The notes beneath the pieces were generated by a model, which saw only the letters and a program-made list of their open reading frames with translations, made no database searches and was not told the origin of the DNA. Shown here one piece after another: positions 1 through 8,980 of a stretch of 64,000 bases of DNA. The stretch covers positions 1 to 64,000 of the forward strand of contig JAURYH010000039.1 in NCBI GenBank assembly GCA_030653975.1, in the 5' to 3' direction. Every line of letters begins with the position of its first letter. Position 1 is the stretch's first letter. The DNA comes from Hydrogenophaga sp. (GTDB taxonomy: Bacteria > Pseudomonadota > Gammaproteobacteria > Burkholderiales > Burkholderiaceae_C). The translations under genes were made by a program, and so were the position numbers.

Positions 1-135
1 CTTGGCCGAACCACCGAACTTGGCCGACAGCACGGTGGTGATCGCCGCCGTCAGCGTCGTCTTGCCGTGGTCCACGTGACCGATGGTGCCGACGTTCACG
101 TGCGGCTTGGTCCGCTCAAATTTCTCTTTTGCCAT
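1..135 (-). CDS. tuf: Elongation factor Tu, N-terminal fragment (cut by window edge)
   Basis: This is the first 45 codons of EF-Tu, the GTPase that delivers aminoacyl-tRNA to the ribosome. The reverse strand reads [20 protein letters not shown] followed by VDHGKTT, which is the G1/P-loop (GHVDHGKT) of translational GTPases. The ATG is at 133-135. The gene runs off the left edge, so the rest cannot be checked. It lies directly downstream of tRNA-Thr on the same strand. tRNA-Tyr, tRNA-Gly, tRNA-Thr and tuf are a known co-transcribed order in proteobacteria, as in the E. coli tufB operon. No separate promoter is obvious in the 44 bp between tRNA and ATG. Confidence 0.97.
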   Translation of the reverse strand, partial: MAKEKFERTKPHVNVGTIGHVDHGKTTLTAAITTVLSAKFGGSAK

Positions 136-179
136 TTTTCAGCTCCAAAATCAAAATTGCCGAAACACCAGTACAAATA

Positions 180-254
<75 letters not shown>

Positions 255-316
255 CAAGATACCCGGACAACCCGGACATCTCAGAAAACTTCACACATCC
301 AGCCATCAAAAGCACA

Positions 317-390
317 TGGAGCGGGAGACGGGAATCGAACCCGCGTGATCAGCTTGGAAGGCTGGAGTTCTACCATTGAACTACTCCCGC
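317..390 (-). tRNA. tRNA-Gly (anticodon TCC)
   Basis: This is a 74-nt tRNA on the reverse strand. The acceptor stem is GCGGGAG with CTCCCGC, the anticodon loop is CTTCCAA (anticodon TCC, Gly), the T-arm is GCGGGTTCGAATCCCGT, and CCA is encoded. It is the middle member of the Tyr-Gly-Thr-tuf array. The spacers to its neighbours are 62 and 82 bp. Confidence 0.97.
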
Positions 391-472
391 CCGAACCGTC
401 TTCACACCCACAAGGGCTTCCAACATTCAGAGCGCCTCGATCTCAATCGCTCGCACATCACTCATCGATCAC

Positions 473-558
473 TGGTGGAGGGGGCTGGATTCGAACCAGC
501 GTACGCGTAAGCGGGCAGATTTACAGTCTGCTGCCTTTAACCACTCGGCCACCCCTCC
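473..558 (-). tRNA. tRNA-Tyr (anticodon GTA)
   Basis: This is an 86-nt class II tRNA with a long variable arm on the reverse strand. The acceptor stem GGAGGGG pairs with CCCCTCC, the anticodon loop is CTGTAAA (anticodon GTA, Tyr), the variable arm follows the anticodon stem, and CCA is encoded. It is the first gene of the tRNA-tuf array, so the promoter should lie in the short gap between 559 and the ung stop at 616. Confidence 0.97.
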
Positions 559-615
559 ATAGCGCAGCCCAGCATTATGCCATGGTTTTTAACCGGGTTG
601 CATCCCGATCCGTGA

Positions 616-1362
616 TCACCACGCCACAGGCGCTTGTCCGGACGATTTCAGCCAGTGGTTGACGGCTCCGAAATGGCCACAACCGAGGAACGGCAGCGGA
701 CCACGGCTCGCCGACAGGGGCGACGGGTGGTTGGCGCACAAGACCTGGTGGCGGGTACCGTCGATCAGCGCGGCTTTTTTCTGGGCGTGGGCACCCCACA
801 GCAAAAACAGCTTGGGGTCGCCGGTTTCGCTGCAGCACCGGATCAGCGCGTCGGTCAGCACTTCCCAGCCACGACCGGCATGGCAGGCGGGCTGGCCGTC
901 TTCCACCGTCAGGCAGGTGTTGAGCAGGAGCACGCCCTGCCCGGCCCAGCGCACCAGCGAGCCGTTGGCCGGCGTGGCCAGACCCAGGTCGCGCTGCAGT
1001 TCCTTGAACATGTTGCGCAGGCTGGGCGGAATCCTGACACCGGGGGGCACAGAAAACGCCAGGCCCTCGGCTTGACCGGGGCCGTGGTACGGGTCCTGGC
1101 CCAGGATCACCACCCGCACCTCGGACAGCGGCGTCAGTGCCAAGGCCCGCAACGGCTGCGGCGGGTAGATGACGGCACCACTGTCCAGCCGCTGCCGCAA
1201 GAAAGCTTGAAGCGCCTGCCCGGTGGCAGACGCCCAAAAATCGCCGACCAGCGCCGACCAGTCGGCCTGCACAGGCCACTGCGTGGGGTCGGCCGCTTGC
1301 AACTGCGGTGCCACGGATTCCTGAGCAGCTCCGGGAGCATTCCAATCCAGCGCACCTTGCAT
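616..1362 (-). CDS. ung: Uracil-DNA glycosylase, family 1
   Basis: The enzyme removes uracil from DNA to start base excision repair. The 248-residue product has the water-activating motif [10 protein letters not shown] (about 88-97, catalytic Asp90) and the C-terminal HPSPLS motif (about 212-217), both diagnostic of family 1 UDG. A longer in-frame start exists upstream but lies inside trpC. I chose the ATG at 1360-1362 because it begins 10 bp after the trpC stop. It is the last gene of the trp cluster and probably shares its transcript. The tRNA-tuf operon follows downstream on the same strand. Length is normal for the family with a short extra N-terminus. Confidence 0.95.
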   Translation of the reverse strand: MQGALDWNAPGAAQESVAPQLQAADPTQWPVQADWSALVGDFWASATGQALQAFLRQRLDSGAVIYPPQPLRALALTPLSEVRVVILGQDPYHGPGQAEGLAFSVPPGVRIPPSLRNMFKELQRDLGLATPANGSLVRWAGQGVLLLNTCLTVEDGQPACHAGRGWEVLTDALIRCCSETGDPKLFLLWGAHAQKKAALIDGTRHQVLCANHPSPLSASRGPLPFLGCGHFGAVNHWLKSSGQAPVAW

Positions 1363-1372
1363 AGGAAACCGC

Positions 1373-2173
1373 TCAGGCAAACAACTCGGCCAGCGCCAGG
1401 CCCGGCTCGGGCGCGCGCATGAAGGCCTCCCCCACCAGGAAAGCGTGCACACCCGCGGCTCGCATCTTGGTCACGTCGTCGCGGGCCAGGATACCGGACT
1501 CGGTGACCAGCAGGCGGTCGGCCGGCACGTCGGGCAGCATGTCGAGCGTGGTCTGCAGCGTCACATCAAAGGTGCGCAGGTTGCGGTTGTTGATGCCCAG
1601 CAGCGGCGTCCTGAGCTTGAGCGCGCGCTGCAACTCGGCGCGGTCGTGCACCTCGACCAGCACCGACATGTTCAGGCCCAGCGCCAGCGCCTCCAGATCG
1701 GCCATCTGCGCGTCGTCCAGACAGGCGGCAATCAGCAGGATGGCGTCGGCCCCCATGGCGCGTGCTTCGTAGACCTGGTACGGGTCTACCATGAAGTCCT
1801 TGCGCAGCACCGGCAGGTCGCAACTGGCGCGGGCCTGCTTGAGGAAATCCGGGCTGCCCTGGAAAAACTGCTTGTCGGTCAGCACCGACAGGCAGGCGGC
1901 GCTGACCTGGCCATCGCCTTCGGCGTAACTCTGGGCGATGTCGGCCGGGATGAAATCTTCGCGCAGCACGCCCTTGCTCGGGCTGGCTTTCTTGATTTCG
2001 GCGATCACCGCGGCTTGTCCGGCGGCGATCTTGGCGCGCAAGGCGCCTTCGAAGTCGCGCGTGAGCACGCGAGTCTCTGCGTCGTAGCGCACCACGTCGA
2101 GCGGCTTCTTGCGCTGGGCGGCGGCGATTTCTTCGTGCTTGACGGCCACGATCTTGTTGAGGATGTCGCTCAT
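1373..2173 (-). CDS. trpC: Indole-3-glycerol-phosphate synthase
   Basis: The enzyme converts CdRP to indole-3-glycerol phosphate, the fourth step of tryptophan synthesis. The 266-residue monofunctional TIM-barrel protein carries the IGPS signature around [13 protein letters not shown] (catalytic Lys), [36 protein letters not shown] and VTESGI. It is not fused to trpF. Its ATG overlaps the stop of a 46-residue upstream ORF (ATGA), which implies translational coupling. ung follows 10 bp downstream. Confidence 0.97.
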   Translation of the reverse strand: MSDILNKIVAVKHEEIAAAQRKKPLDVVRYDAETRVLTRDFEGALRAKIAAGQAAVIAEIKKASPSKGVLREDFIPADIAQSYAEGDGQVSAACLSVLTDKQFFQGSPDFLKQARASCDLPVLRKDFMVDPYQVYEARAMGADAILLIAACLDDAQMADLEALALGLNMSVLVEVHDRAELQRALKLRTPLLGINNRNLRTFDVTLQTTLDMLPDVPADRLLVTESGILARDDVTKMRAAGVHAFLVGEAFMRAPEPGLALAELFA

Positions 2174-2310
2174 GGTTCTTTGTTTTCCTGGGATGGAGGC
2201 GCTTGCAGCACCTTCTTGATGACCCGGTGCATCACCACGCCGGCCACGATGAACAGCAGTGACACACCGATGGCGATCCAGGCCCCTTCGTTTTGCAGCC
2301 AGACGGGCAT
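2170..2310 (-). CDS. Small membrane protein between trpD and trpC
   Basis: This is a 46-codon ORF on the reverse strand, starting [11 protein letters not shown] and ending QENKEP. Residues about 10-26 ([17 protein letters not shown]) form one hydrophobic helix, followed by a basic stretch HRVIKK and a polar tail, so a single-span membrane peptide is likely. It starts 8 bp after the trpD stop, and its TGA overlaps the trpC ATG. That perfect fit between two operon genes is the main reason to believe it is translated. I do not recognise a family. Function is unknown; it may mainly couple translation of trpC. Confidence 0.7.
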   Translation of the reverse strand: MPVWLQNEGAWIAIGVSLLFIVAGVVMHRVIKKVLQAPPSQENKEP

Positions 2311-2318
2311 GGTGTGTC

Positions 2319-3386
2319 TCAGGGACCGGTGCTGGCCGTGGTGGCCTGGGTGAAGTCGGTCAGCTCGCGCAGCTTTCCGGCGGCGGCGCCCGACCCGATG
2401 GCGCGGCGCGCCAGCGCGATGCCCTGGATCATGTCTTCGCAGACATTGGCGGCGTAGAGCGCCACACCCGCGTTGAGCGCTACGATGTCTTTGGCGGCCT
2501 TGAGGGCCGGGTCGTCGCTGTTGTTCAACACGCCCATCAGCATGGCCTTGGAATCGTCGGGCGTTTCCACGCGCAGGGTGCGGCTGCTCGCCATCGTGAG
2601 GCCGAAGTCTTCGGGGTGGATTTCGTATTCGGTGATCTCGCCGTTTTTCAGTTCACCCACCATGGTGGCGGCACCGAGCGAGACCTCGTCCATGCCGTCG
2701 CGGCCGTAGACCACCACCGCGTGCTCGGCGCCCAGGCGCTGCAGCGCGCGCACCTGGATGCCGACCAGATCGGGGTGGAACACGCCCATCAGGATGTTCG
2801 GCGCCGAGGCCGGGTTGGTGAGCGGACCGAGGATGTTGAAGATGGTCTTCATGCCCAGCTCGCGGCGCACTGGCGCCACGTTTTTCATCGCCGGGTGGTG
2901 GTTGGGCGCGAACATGAAGCCCACGCCGACCTGATCGAGGCAACGCGCAATGGCCTCGGGGGAGAGGTTGATGTTGATGCCCAGGCTCTCCAGCACGTCG
3001 GCGCTGCCGCTCTTGCTGGACACACTGCGCCCGCCGTGTTTGCTGACCTTGGCGCCGGCGGCCGCAGCGACGAACATGGAACAGGTGGAGATGTTGAAGG
3101 TGTGTGAGCCGTCGCCGCCGGTGCCCACGATGTCCACAAGATGGGTCTTGTCGGCCACGTGCACCTTGGTGGAGAACTCGCGCATGACCTGTGCGGCTGC
3201 GGTGATCTCGCCGATGGTTTCCTTCTTCACGCGCAGGCCGGTGATGAGCGCGGCCATCATGACCGGCGACATCTCGCCGCTCATGATCAGGCGCATCAGG
3301 TGCAGCATCTCGTCGTGGAAGATTTCGCGGTGTTCGATGGTGCGTTGCAGGGCTTCCTGCGGGGTGATCTTGTGGCTGTGGGGCAT
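2319..3386 (-). CDS. trpD: Anthranilate phosphoribosyltransferase
   Basis: The enzyme transfers phosphoribose from PRPP to anthranilate, the second step of the tryptophan pathway. The 355-residue protein has the glycosyltransferase family 3 N-terminal helical domain ([20 protein letters not shown]) and the PRPP-binding loop [45 protein letters not shown] and [10 protein letters not shown] follow, all typical of TrpD. The start at 3384-3386 matches the family N-terminus. It is separated from trpG by two genes, the threonine aldolase and the RhtB exporter, but all are co-oriented and tightly packed. Confidence 0.97.
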   Translation of the reverse strand: MPHSHKITPQEALQRTIEHREIFHDEMLHLMRLIMSGEMSPVMMAALITGLRVKKETIGEITAAAQVMREFSTKVHVADKTHLVDIVGTGGDGSHTFNISTCSMFVAAAAGAKVSKHGGRSVSSKSGSADVLESLGININLSPEAIARCLDQVGVGFMFAPNHHPAMKNVAPVRRELGMKTIFNILGPLTNPASAPNILMGVFHPDLVGIQVRALQRLGAEHAVVVYGRDGMDEVSLGAATMVGELKNGEITEYEIHPEDFGLTMASSRTLRVETPDDSKAMLMGVLNNSDDPALKAAKDIVALNAGVALYAANVCEDMIQGIALARRAIGSGAAAGKLRELTDFTQATTASTGP

Positions 3387-3401
3387 GGGTGTCTCCAGAA
3401 C

Positions 3402-4052
3402 TTAGCGAGAAGGATTGTCCGACATGGCCAGTTTGAGGCCAAAGCCGACGAACATGGCGCCCGCCGCGCGGTCCATCCAGTGCATGGTGCGCTGCACGGC
3501 GCTCACGCGGCCCGCAGCCCAGCCGGCGAGCCAGGCGTAACCGAAGTTGATGGGCAGCGAGTTGAGGTTGAACAGCAGGCCCAGCAGCAGGAAGGCCGTC
3601 ACCTTGTCGGGCGTGCCGGGCGCGATGAACTGCGGCACAAAGGCCAGGAAGAACAGCGCAACCTTGGGGTTGAGCACGTTGGTGAGGAAGCCGCGCCGGT
3701 AGATGCGCCCAAAGTCGGCAGGGACTTTGGTCAGAGCGGCATCGGTGGGCACCACCGAAGAGCCGCCCCTGGCCAACAGCAACTGGATGCCCATCCACAT
3801 CAGGTACGCGGCGCCGATCCACTTGAGCACGGTGAAGGCCGTGGCCGAGGCGGCGAGCAGCGCGCTCACGCCGAGTGCCGCCGCGAACACATGGACGAAG
3901 CAGCCGCTGACGATGCCCAGCGCGGCGATGATGCCGGCGCGCACGCCGCTCTTGAGGGCGTTGCTCACGATGTACAGCACATCGGGGCCCGGCGTGAGGT
4001 TGAGCAGCCAGCCCGCCGCGATGAACATGAGCAGTTGCGGGGTGTCGGGCAT
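3402..4052 (-). CDS. RhtB/LysE-family amino-acid exporter
   Basis: This is a 216-residue inner-membrane exporter of the RhtB subfamily. The hallmark N-terminus LLNLTPGPDVLYIV (about 16-29) is the conserved (N/T)PGPD motif. About six hydrophobic helices follow, with KSGVRAGIIAALG and LTNVLNPKVALFFLAFVPQF typical of the family. Family members export homoserine, threonine, homoserine lactones or other neutral amino acids; the substrate here is not determined. It lies between the threonine aldolase gene (20 bp upstream) and trpD (15 bp downstream), which hints at export of threonine or a related amino acid under trp-operon control. Confidence 0.9.
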   Translation of the reverse strand: MPDTPQLLMFIAAGWLLNLTPGPDVLYIVSNALKSGVRAGIIAALGIVSGCFVHVFAAALGVSALLAASATAFTVLKWIGAAYLMWMGIQLLLARGGSSVVPTDAALTKVPADFGRIYRRGFLTNVLNPKVALFFLAFVPQFIAPGTPDKVTAFLLLGLLFNLNSLPINFGYAWLAGWAAGRVSAVQRTMHWMDRAAGAMFVGFGLKLAMSDNPSR

Positions 4053-4072
4053 GGCGCTCTCCGGGCGGATGC

Positions 4073-5146
4073 TCAGTAGGGGCCGGTGCGCGAGGCGCTC
4101 GCCTGCCCCGCTGGCGCTTCGGCAAAGAAGCGGCGCACGGTGGCGATGGCGTGATCGATGCCGCCCGTATTCACGTCGAGGTGGGTCACGAAACGCAGAC
4201 CGATCAGGCCGGTGGCGAGCACGCCGTTCGCTTTCAGGAAATCCAGCAGCGCCGGGCCACGGCCATCGCCCACGTCGACAAAGACGATGTTGGTCTGGGC
4301 CGACTTCACCTTCAGGCCGTCGATCCCGCGCAGGCCCTCAGCCAGATGTCGGGCGTTGGCATGGTCTTCGGAGAGCCGCTCCACATGGTGGTCCAGCGCA
4401 TGCAGTGCACAGGCCGCCAGCAGGCCGGCCTGGCGCAAGCCGCCACCGGCCATCTTGCGGATGCGGCGGGCGCTCTGGATCAGTTCCTGCGAGCCACACA
4501 GCGCCGAGCCCACGGGCGCGCCCAGGCCTTTGCTAAAGCAGACCGAAAGGCTGTCGAACAGATCGGCGATCTCGCGCAGACGGTCGAAGGCGCTCTGCCC
4601 TGAAGCGACCGACGCCACGGCGGCGTTGAACACGCGCGCGCCATCCAGGTGCGTGACCAGCCCGTGTTCGCGCGCCAGCGCCGTGGCGTTGCGCAGGTAA
4701 TCGTCGGGCATCACATGCCCATTCCAGGTGTTTTCCAGACACAGCAGGCGGGTGCGCGCGAAGTGCGGGTCGTCCGGCTTGATGGCTGCCGCGATGTCGG
4801 CCAGCGCCATGCGGCCCTGCGCGTCCTGCAACAGCGGCTGTGGCTGCACACTGCCGAACACCGCGGCGCCACCGCCTTCGTAGCGGTAGGTGTGGGCCAG
4901 CTGGCCGACGATGTACTCGTCGCCCCGGCCGCAGTGCGCGAGGATGCCGCAGAGGTTGCTTTGCGTGCCCGAGGGCATGAAGAGCGCGGCTTCCTTGCCG
5001 GTGAGCGCCGCGATGCGCTCCTGCAGCGCGTTGACCGTGGGGTCGTCGCCGAACACGTCGTCCCCCAGCGGGGCCGCCATCATGGCGGCGCGCATGGCCG
5101 CCGTAGGTTGCGTGACGGTGTCGCTGCGCAGATCAATGGTCTTCAT
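4073..5146 (-). CDS. ltaE: Low-specificity L-threonine aldolase
   Basis: This PLP enzyme cleaves L-threonine or allo-threonine to glycine and acetaldehyde. The 357-residue protein starts [19 protein letters not shown], the classic aldolase N-terminus. It continues with [42 protein letters not shown] and the PLP-lysine segment [14 protein letters not shown]. The ATG overlaps the trpG stop (ATGA at 5143-5146), so it is translated with the trp genes. Its presence inside a tryptophan operon is unusual; a link through glycine/serine supply is possible but not shown by the sequence. Confidence 0.95.
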   Translation of the reverse strand: MKTIDLRSDTVTQPTAAMRAAMMAAPLGDDVFGDDPTVNALQERIAALTGKEAALFMPSGTQSNLCGILAHCGRGDEYIVGQLAHTYRYEGGGAAVFGSVQPQPLLQDAQGRMALADIAAAIKPDDPHFARTRLLCLENTWNGHVMPDDYLRNATALAREHGLVTHLDGARVFNAAVASVASGQSAFDRLREIADLFDSLSVCFSKGLGAPVGSALCGSQELIQSARRIRKMAGGGLRQAGLLAACALHALDHHVERLSEDHANARHLAEGLRGIDGLKVKSAQTNIVFVDVGDGRGPALLDFLKANGVLATGLIGLRFVTHLDVNTGGIDHAIATVRRFFAEAPAGQASASRTGPY

Positions 5147-5739
5147 GCGGCCTGCTCCAGAAAGTTCTTCAGCATCGCATGTCCATGCTCGGTCAGGATG
5201 CTTTCCGGGTGGAACTGCACGCCTTCAATCGCCAGCGTCTTGTGCTTCACGCCCATGATCTCGCCATCCGGTGTCCAGGCGGTGACTTTCAGGCAGTCCG
5301 GGCAGGTTTCGCGGTCGATCGCCAGCGAGTGGTAGCGGTTGACGGTGAACTGCTCGGGCAGATCAGCAAACACGCCTTCCTGTGTGGTCGTGATGACGCT
5401 GGTCTTGCCGTGCATCAGCTCCTGCGCGCGGATGATCTTGCCGCCGAAGGCCGCGCCGATGCTCTGGTGGCCCAGGCACACGCCGAGGATGGGCAGCTTG
5501 CCGGCGAAGTGCTGGATCGCCGCCACCGAGATGCCGGCTTCGGCCGGCGAGCAAGGGCCGGGAGAAATGACCAGGCGGTCGACCTGCCCCGCGTCCACAC
5601 GGCGCTGGATCTCGTCGACGGTGATCTCGTCGTTGCGCACCACCGTCACGTCGGCGCCGAGTTCACCGAAGTACTGCACGATGTTGTAGGTGAAGGAGTC
5701 GTAGTTGTCGACCATCAGGAGTTGGATCTTTTTCTTCAT
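5143..5739 (-). CDS. trpG: Anthranilate synthase component II (glutamine amidotransferase)
   Basis: This subunit supplies ammonia to TrpE for anthranilate synthesis. It may also serve aminodeoxychorismate synthase, as TrpG/PabA does in many bacteria. The 198-residue class I amidotransferase begins [19 protein letters not shown]. It has the nucleophile elbow [13 protein letters not shown] (Cys about 86) and the His-Glu pair in GVQFHPES. A longer in-frame ORF extends into trpE; I chose the ATG at 5737-5739, 5 bp after the trpE stop, because family alignment begins there. The stop overlaps the start of the threonine aldolase gene. Confidence 0.96.
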   Translation of the reverse strand: MKKKIQLLMVDNYDSFTYNIVQYFGELGADVTVVRNDEITVDEIQRRVDAGQVDRLVISPGPCSPAEAGISVAAIQHFAGKLPILGVCLGHQSIGAAFGGKIIRAQELMHGKTSVITTTQEGVFADLPEQFTVNRYHSLAIDRETCPDCLKVTAWTPDGEIMGVKHKTLAIEGVQFHPESILTEHGHAMLKNFLEQAA

Positions 5740-5744
5740 GGTGT

Positions 5745-7244
5745 TCACTCCAGCCCTTCTTCCACCAGCTCCGCTGCACGCAAGAGCGCGCGGGCCTTGT
5801 GTTCTGTTTCCCTCCATTCCATCTCGGGAATGGAGTCGGCCACGACACCGGCCGCCGCCTGCACATACAGCGTCTGGTCCTTGATGATGCCGGTGCGGAT
5901 GGCGATGGCCACGTCCATGTCGCCCGCGTAGCTGAGGTAGCCGCAGGCGCCGCCATAGAGGCCGCGCTTGGTGGGCTCCAGCTGGTCGATCAGCTCCATC
6001 GCGTGCACCTTGGGCGCGCCGGTCAGCGTGCCGGCCGGGAAGGTGGCCTTGAGCACGTCCATGTTGGTCATGCCGTCCACCAGCGTGCCTTCGACGTTGC
6101 TCACGATGTGCATCACGTGGCTGTAACGCTCCACGGCGAAGGCTTCGGTCACCTTGACGCTGCCGATCTTGGCGATGCGACCGATGTCGTTGCGCGCCAG
6201 ATCGATCAGCATCACGTGTTCGGCGCGCTCTTTCGGGTCGTTGACCAGTTCGATCTCGGTCGCCTTATCCTTCTCCGGTGTGGCGCCGCGTGGGCGCGTG
6301 CCGGCGAGCGGCCGGATGATGACCTTCTGCCCTTCGTCCACCTGCTCCTGGCGCACCAGGATTTCGGGCGAGGCGCCCACCACGTGGAAATCCCCGAAAT
6401 GGTAGTAATACATGTAGGGCGAGGGGTTCAGCGAACGCAGCGCGCGGTAGAGCGAGAGCGGCGACTCGGTGTAGCGCTTCTTGATGCGCTGCCCCACCTG
6501 CACCTGCATGAAGTCGCCGCCGGCGATCAGCTCCTTGGCACGCTCCACCGCCGCGATGTAGTCGGCCTTGGCGAAGTCGCGCTCGGCCGGGAAACTCTGG
6601 CTGGGCTTGACCACCGGCGCGCTCACCGAATACTTCAACGCTTCCTTGAGCTCGCGCACACGCTTCTTGGCGTTGGCGTAGGCCTCGGGCTGGGCCGGGT
6701 CGGCGTAGACGATGAGGTAGAGCTTGCCCGAGAGGTTGTCGATGACGGCCAGCTCTTCGCACTGCAGCAGCAGGATGTCGGGGCAGCCCAGGGTGTCGGG
6801 CGGGCAGCTGGCTTCGAGCTTCTTCTCGATGTAGCGCACCGCGTCGTAGCCGAAGTAGCCGGCCAGGCCGCCGCAAAAACGCGGCAGGCCCGGGCGCAGC
6901 GCGACCTTGAAACGCTGCTGGTAGGCGGCGATGAAGTCCAGCGGGTTGCCGTGGTTGGTTTCCACCACGGTGCCGTCGCGCACCACCTCGGTGTGGGCTT
7001 CGGCGCCGAAGCCGCTGGCGCGCAGCAGGGTGCGCGCGGGCAGGCCGATGAAGCTGTAGCGGCCGAAGCGTTCGCCGCCGACGACGGATTCGAGCAGGAA
7101 GCTGTGTTTGCCGTCGCCGCGCCCGTGGGCCAGCTTCAGGTACAGCGAGAGCGGGGTTTCAAGGTCCGCAAAGGCCTCGGCCATCAGCGGGATGCGGTTG
7201 TAGCCCTGGCTGGCCAGGCTCTTGAATTCGAGTTCGGTGATCAT
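5745..7244 (-). CDS. trpE: Anthranilate synthase component I
   Basis: The enzyme makes anthranilate from chorismate with TrpG, the committed and feedback-inhibited step. It is a 499-residue chorismate-binding enzyme. The N-terminal region with [18 protein letters not shown] carries the LLES-type tryptophan feedback element. The C-terminal catalytic half has [73 protein letters not shown] and the GACGY motif. It is the first gene of the trp cluster. The 405-bp region upstream is shared with a divergent gene and should hold its promoter. Confidence 0.97.
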   Translation of the reverse strand: MITELEFKSLASQGYNRIPLMAEAFADLETPLSLYLKLAHGRGDGKHSFLLESVVGGERFGRYSFIGLPARTLLRASGFGAEAHTEVVRDGTVVETNHGNPLDFIAAYQQRFKVALRPGLPRFCGGLAGYFGYDAVRYIEKKLEASCPPDTLGCPDILLLQCEELAVIDNLSGKLYLIVYADPAQPEAYANAKKRVRELKEALKYSVSAPVVKPSQSFPAERDFAKADYIAAVERAKELIAGGDFMQVQVGQRIKKRYTESPLSLYRALRSLNPSPYMYYYHFGDFHVVGASPEILVRQEQVDEGQKVIIRPLAGTRPRGATPEKDKATEIELVNDPKERAEHVMLIDLARNDIGRIAKIGSVKVTEAFAVERYSHVMHIVSNVEGTLVDGMTNMDVLKATFPAGTLTGAPKVHAMELIDQLEPTKRGLYGGACGYLSYAGDMDVAIAIRTGIIKDQTLYVQAAAGVVADSIPEMEWRETEHKARALLRAAELVEEGLE

Positions 7245-7405
7245 GTTCAGACGCTCCGTCGGCTTCTGGCTGCCTCGCAGCGGGGGAAACCGTTTTTCTG
7301 GGGTGCCCGGTCAGGCGCGCTGCCGGGTTCGGGGGCTGGGGTGGCGCGGGCTGGGATGGCCTGGGGGCTGCTCCGGAGTCTGCGCACCGCCGGGGGAGTG
7401 CACGT

Positions 7406-7489
7406 TTACGCTGGCTTGCGCCAGGGCCAGGCTCCCCGGCCATTGCGGCTCGGCAGACCACCTGAGAAGGCTGTGCGTGGGATGAACAT
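7406..7489 (-). CDS. Candidate trp leader peptide (speculative)
   Basis: This is a 27-codon ORF on the trpE strand, starting MFIPRTAF and ending AWPWRKPA. It contains a TGG-CCC-TGG pair close to its end, as expected for a tryptophan attenuator peptide. A CTGGC-GCAA-GCCAG hairpin overlaps the Trp codons and the stop. It ends 161 bp upstream of the trpE ATG. Against it: no strong Shine-Dalgarno sequence, no terminator with a U-run before trpE, and high GC makes chance ORFs common. It is offered as a candidate only. Confidence 0.3.
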   Translation of the reverse strand: MFIPRTAFSGGLPSRNGRGAWPWRKPA

Positions 7490-7604
7490 GGGGCCAAAGT
7501 GTAGCAAAGCTGTCGCCCTCCCGGCCAGAAAACGCGGCCGATGGCAGGGTTCTCCGGTGAAACCCTGTTGCGTTCGGCCATGGGGGTGATGAAAATGCAT
7601 TTTT

Positions 7605-7618
7605 AGAACGGTCGTTCT
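7605..7618. promoter_or_regulatory. Perfect inverted repeat, candidate repressor operator
   Basis: AGAACGGTCGTTCT is a perfect palindrome (6-bp arms, 2-bp spacer) in an AT-rich stretch 31 bp before the ATG of the CHI-like gene. GAACG-N2-CGTTC sites of this shape are typical of TetR-family operators. No TetR gene is present nearby, so the binding protein is unknown. Confidence 0.5.
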
Positions 7619-7649
7619 TTTTTTCAACACCTCTGTTGGACCTCACGCC

Positions 7650-8261
7650 ATGAAAAACCCCCATCGCCGCATTTCGCGCTCCATGGCTGGCCCGTTGTTG
7701 GGGCTGTGCCTCTGTCTGGGGGCGCTGCAGGCCACGGCAGCCACGGTCGAACTCAGCGGCGTCAAGCTGGAAGACCCGGTGAGCGTGGCGGGCAGTTCGC
7801 TGCAGCTCAACGGCGCCGGCGTGCGCTACAAGGCGGTGTTCAAGGTCTACACCGCCGGGCTGTACCTGAGCCAGAAAGCGGGCACGCCCGATGAGGTGCT
7901 GGCCGCGCCGGGTCCCAAGCGCATGACGATCACCATGCTGCGCGAAATCGACTCGGCCGAACTCGGCAAGCTGTTCTCTCGCGGCATGGAAGACAACATG
8001 GAACGCAGCGCGTTTTCCAAACTGATACCCGGCGTGATACGCATGAGCCAGGTGTTCAGCGACCACAAGAAACTCAAGGAAGGCGAGACCTTCGTGCTGG
8101 ACTGGATTCCCGGCACCGGCACGGTGCTCACCATCAAGGGCAATGTCGAGGGCGAACCGTTCAAGGAGCCTGAGTTTTTCAATGCGCTGATGCGCATCTG
8201 GCTCGGCCCCAAGCCGGCCGACTGGCAGCTCAAGGACGCGCTGCTGGGCAAGAAGAAATAA
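7650..8261 (+). CDS. Secreted chalcone isomerase-like domain protein
   Basis: This is a 203-residue protein with an N-terminal signal peptide. Basic MKNPHRRISR is followed by the hydrophobic segment LLGLCLCLGALQATA, with cleavage likely after ATA or AAT near residue 30. The rest matches the bacterial chalcone-isomerase-like fold (Chalcone_3 type): KLEDPVSVAGSSLQLNGAG, YKAVFKVYTAGLYLS, a MEDNM segment and FNALMRIWLG at the end. Bacterial members are periplasmic and of unknown biochemical role; some bind fatty acids. It stands alone, divergent from trpE and convergent with gph, and is probably controlled at the palindrome 31 bp upstream. Confidence 0.85.
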   Translation: MKNPHRRISRSMAGPLLGLCLCLGALQATAATVELSGVKLEDPVSVAGSSLQLNGAGVRYKAVFKVYTAGLYLSQKAGTPDEVLAAPGPKRMTITMLREIDSAELGKLFSRGMEDNMERSAFSKLIPGVIRMSQVFSDHKKLKEGETFVLDWIPGTGTVLTIKGNVEGEPFKEPEFFNALMRIWLGPKPADWQLKDALLGKKK

Positions 8262-8284
8262 GGCCGTAAAGGCGCGGGTCGCGC

Positions 8285-8980
8285 TCAGTCCAGCAGCTCG
8301 GCCAACGAATCCACCAGCAGATCGTGCGGCGCCGCGGCGATCGGGTCGCCATGGTTGTAGCCGTAGGTCACCAGGGCCACCGGGCAGCCGGCAGCGCGTG
8401 CGGCGATGCCGTCGTTCTGCGAATCGCCCACCATCAGGGTCTGCCCAGGCAACGTGCCCAGCGCTTCGCAGGTTTTCAACAGCGGCAGCGGATCGGGCTT
8501 CTTGCGCTCGAAGCTGTCGCCACCGAACACCTGCTCGAAAAATCCCTCCAGACCCTTGGCCTGCAGCAGTCCCTGTGCAAACGCCAGTGGTTTGTTGGTC
8601 AGGCAAGCGAGCCGCAGGCCGGCGGTGCGCAGGCCTTGCAGCCCGTCGAGCACGCCGGGGAACACATCGGCAAACTGGCCGTTGATGCGCCGGTAATGGT
8701 GCTGGTACTGGCGCCAGGCACGCTCGTACAGGGCATCCACACTCAGGGCCGGACACGCCTGGCCACAACCGATGACTTCGGGGTGCCGCAACTGTTCGGC
8801 CAGCAGGCTGCGGATCAGGTGCTCCGAACCCTTGCCCACCGTGCGCTCGACGGCGGCACGGTCCACCCCGGGCAGGCCCAGATCGGCCATGGTGCGGTTG
8901 AGCGCCACTTCGAAGTCGCCCAGCGTGTCCACCATCGTGCCGTCGAGGTCCACGATGACCGCTGTGATGCCCCGGAACAT
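8285..8980 (-). CDS. gph: Phosphoglycolate phosphatase (HAD superfamily)
   Basis: The enzyme dephosphorylates 2-phosphoglycolate formed during DNA repair or by Rubisco oxygenation. The 231-residue HAD protein has motif I VDLDGTMVDT (nucleophile Asp), motif II LTNKP, motif III lysine in KKPDPLPLL and motif IV VGDSQND. The ATG at 8978-8980 overlaps the rpe stop (TGATG); a GTG one codon earlier is an alternative start. rpe-gph-trpE is a common proteobacterial order. Here the run from gph to trpE is broken by a gene on the opposite strand. Confidence 0.94.
   Translation of the reverse strand: MFRGITAVIVDLDGTMVDTLGDFEVALNRTMADLGLPGVDRAAVERTVGKGSEHLIRSLLAEQLRHPEVIGCGQACPALSVDALYERAWRQYQHHYRRINGQFADVFPGVLDGLQGLRTAGLRLACLTNKPLAFAQGLLQAKGLEGFFEQVFGGDSFERKKPDPLPLLKTCEALGTLPGQTLMVGDSQNDGIAARAAGCPVALVTYGYNHGDPIAAAPHDLLVDSLAELLD

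Larger units (their letters stand above)
7245..7649. promoter_or_regulatory. Divergent intergenic region, trpE and CHI-like gene
   Basis: This 405-bp region separates the start of trpE (minus) from the start of the chalcone-isomerase-like gene (plus), so it must hold both promoters. On the minus strand an extended -10-like TGCTACACT lies at about 7497-7505, just before a short ORF with two Trp codons (7406-7489). On the plus side an AT-rich stretch with a perfect inverted repeat lies at 7605-7618. No rho-independent terminator with a T-run is visible in the trpE leader. No other gene is supported. Confidence 0.6.

Noticed and set aside
7245-7405. Classical intrinsic terminator/attenuator before trpE
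   Set aside because: Some GC-rich stems can be drawn but none is followed by a T-run on the minus strand.
5799-7589. A 596-codon frame antisense to trpE
   Set aside because: Same high-GC shadow effect; trpE is complete on the other strand.
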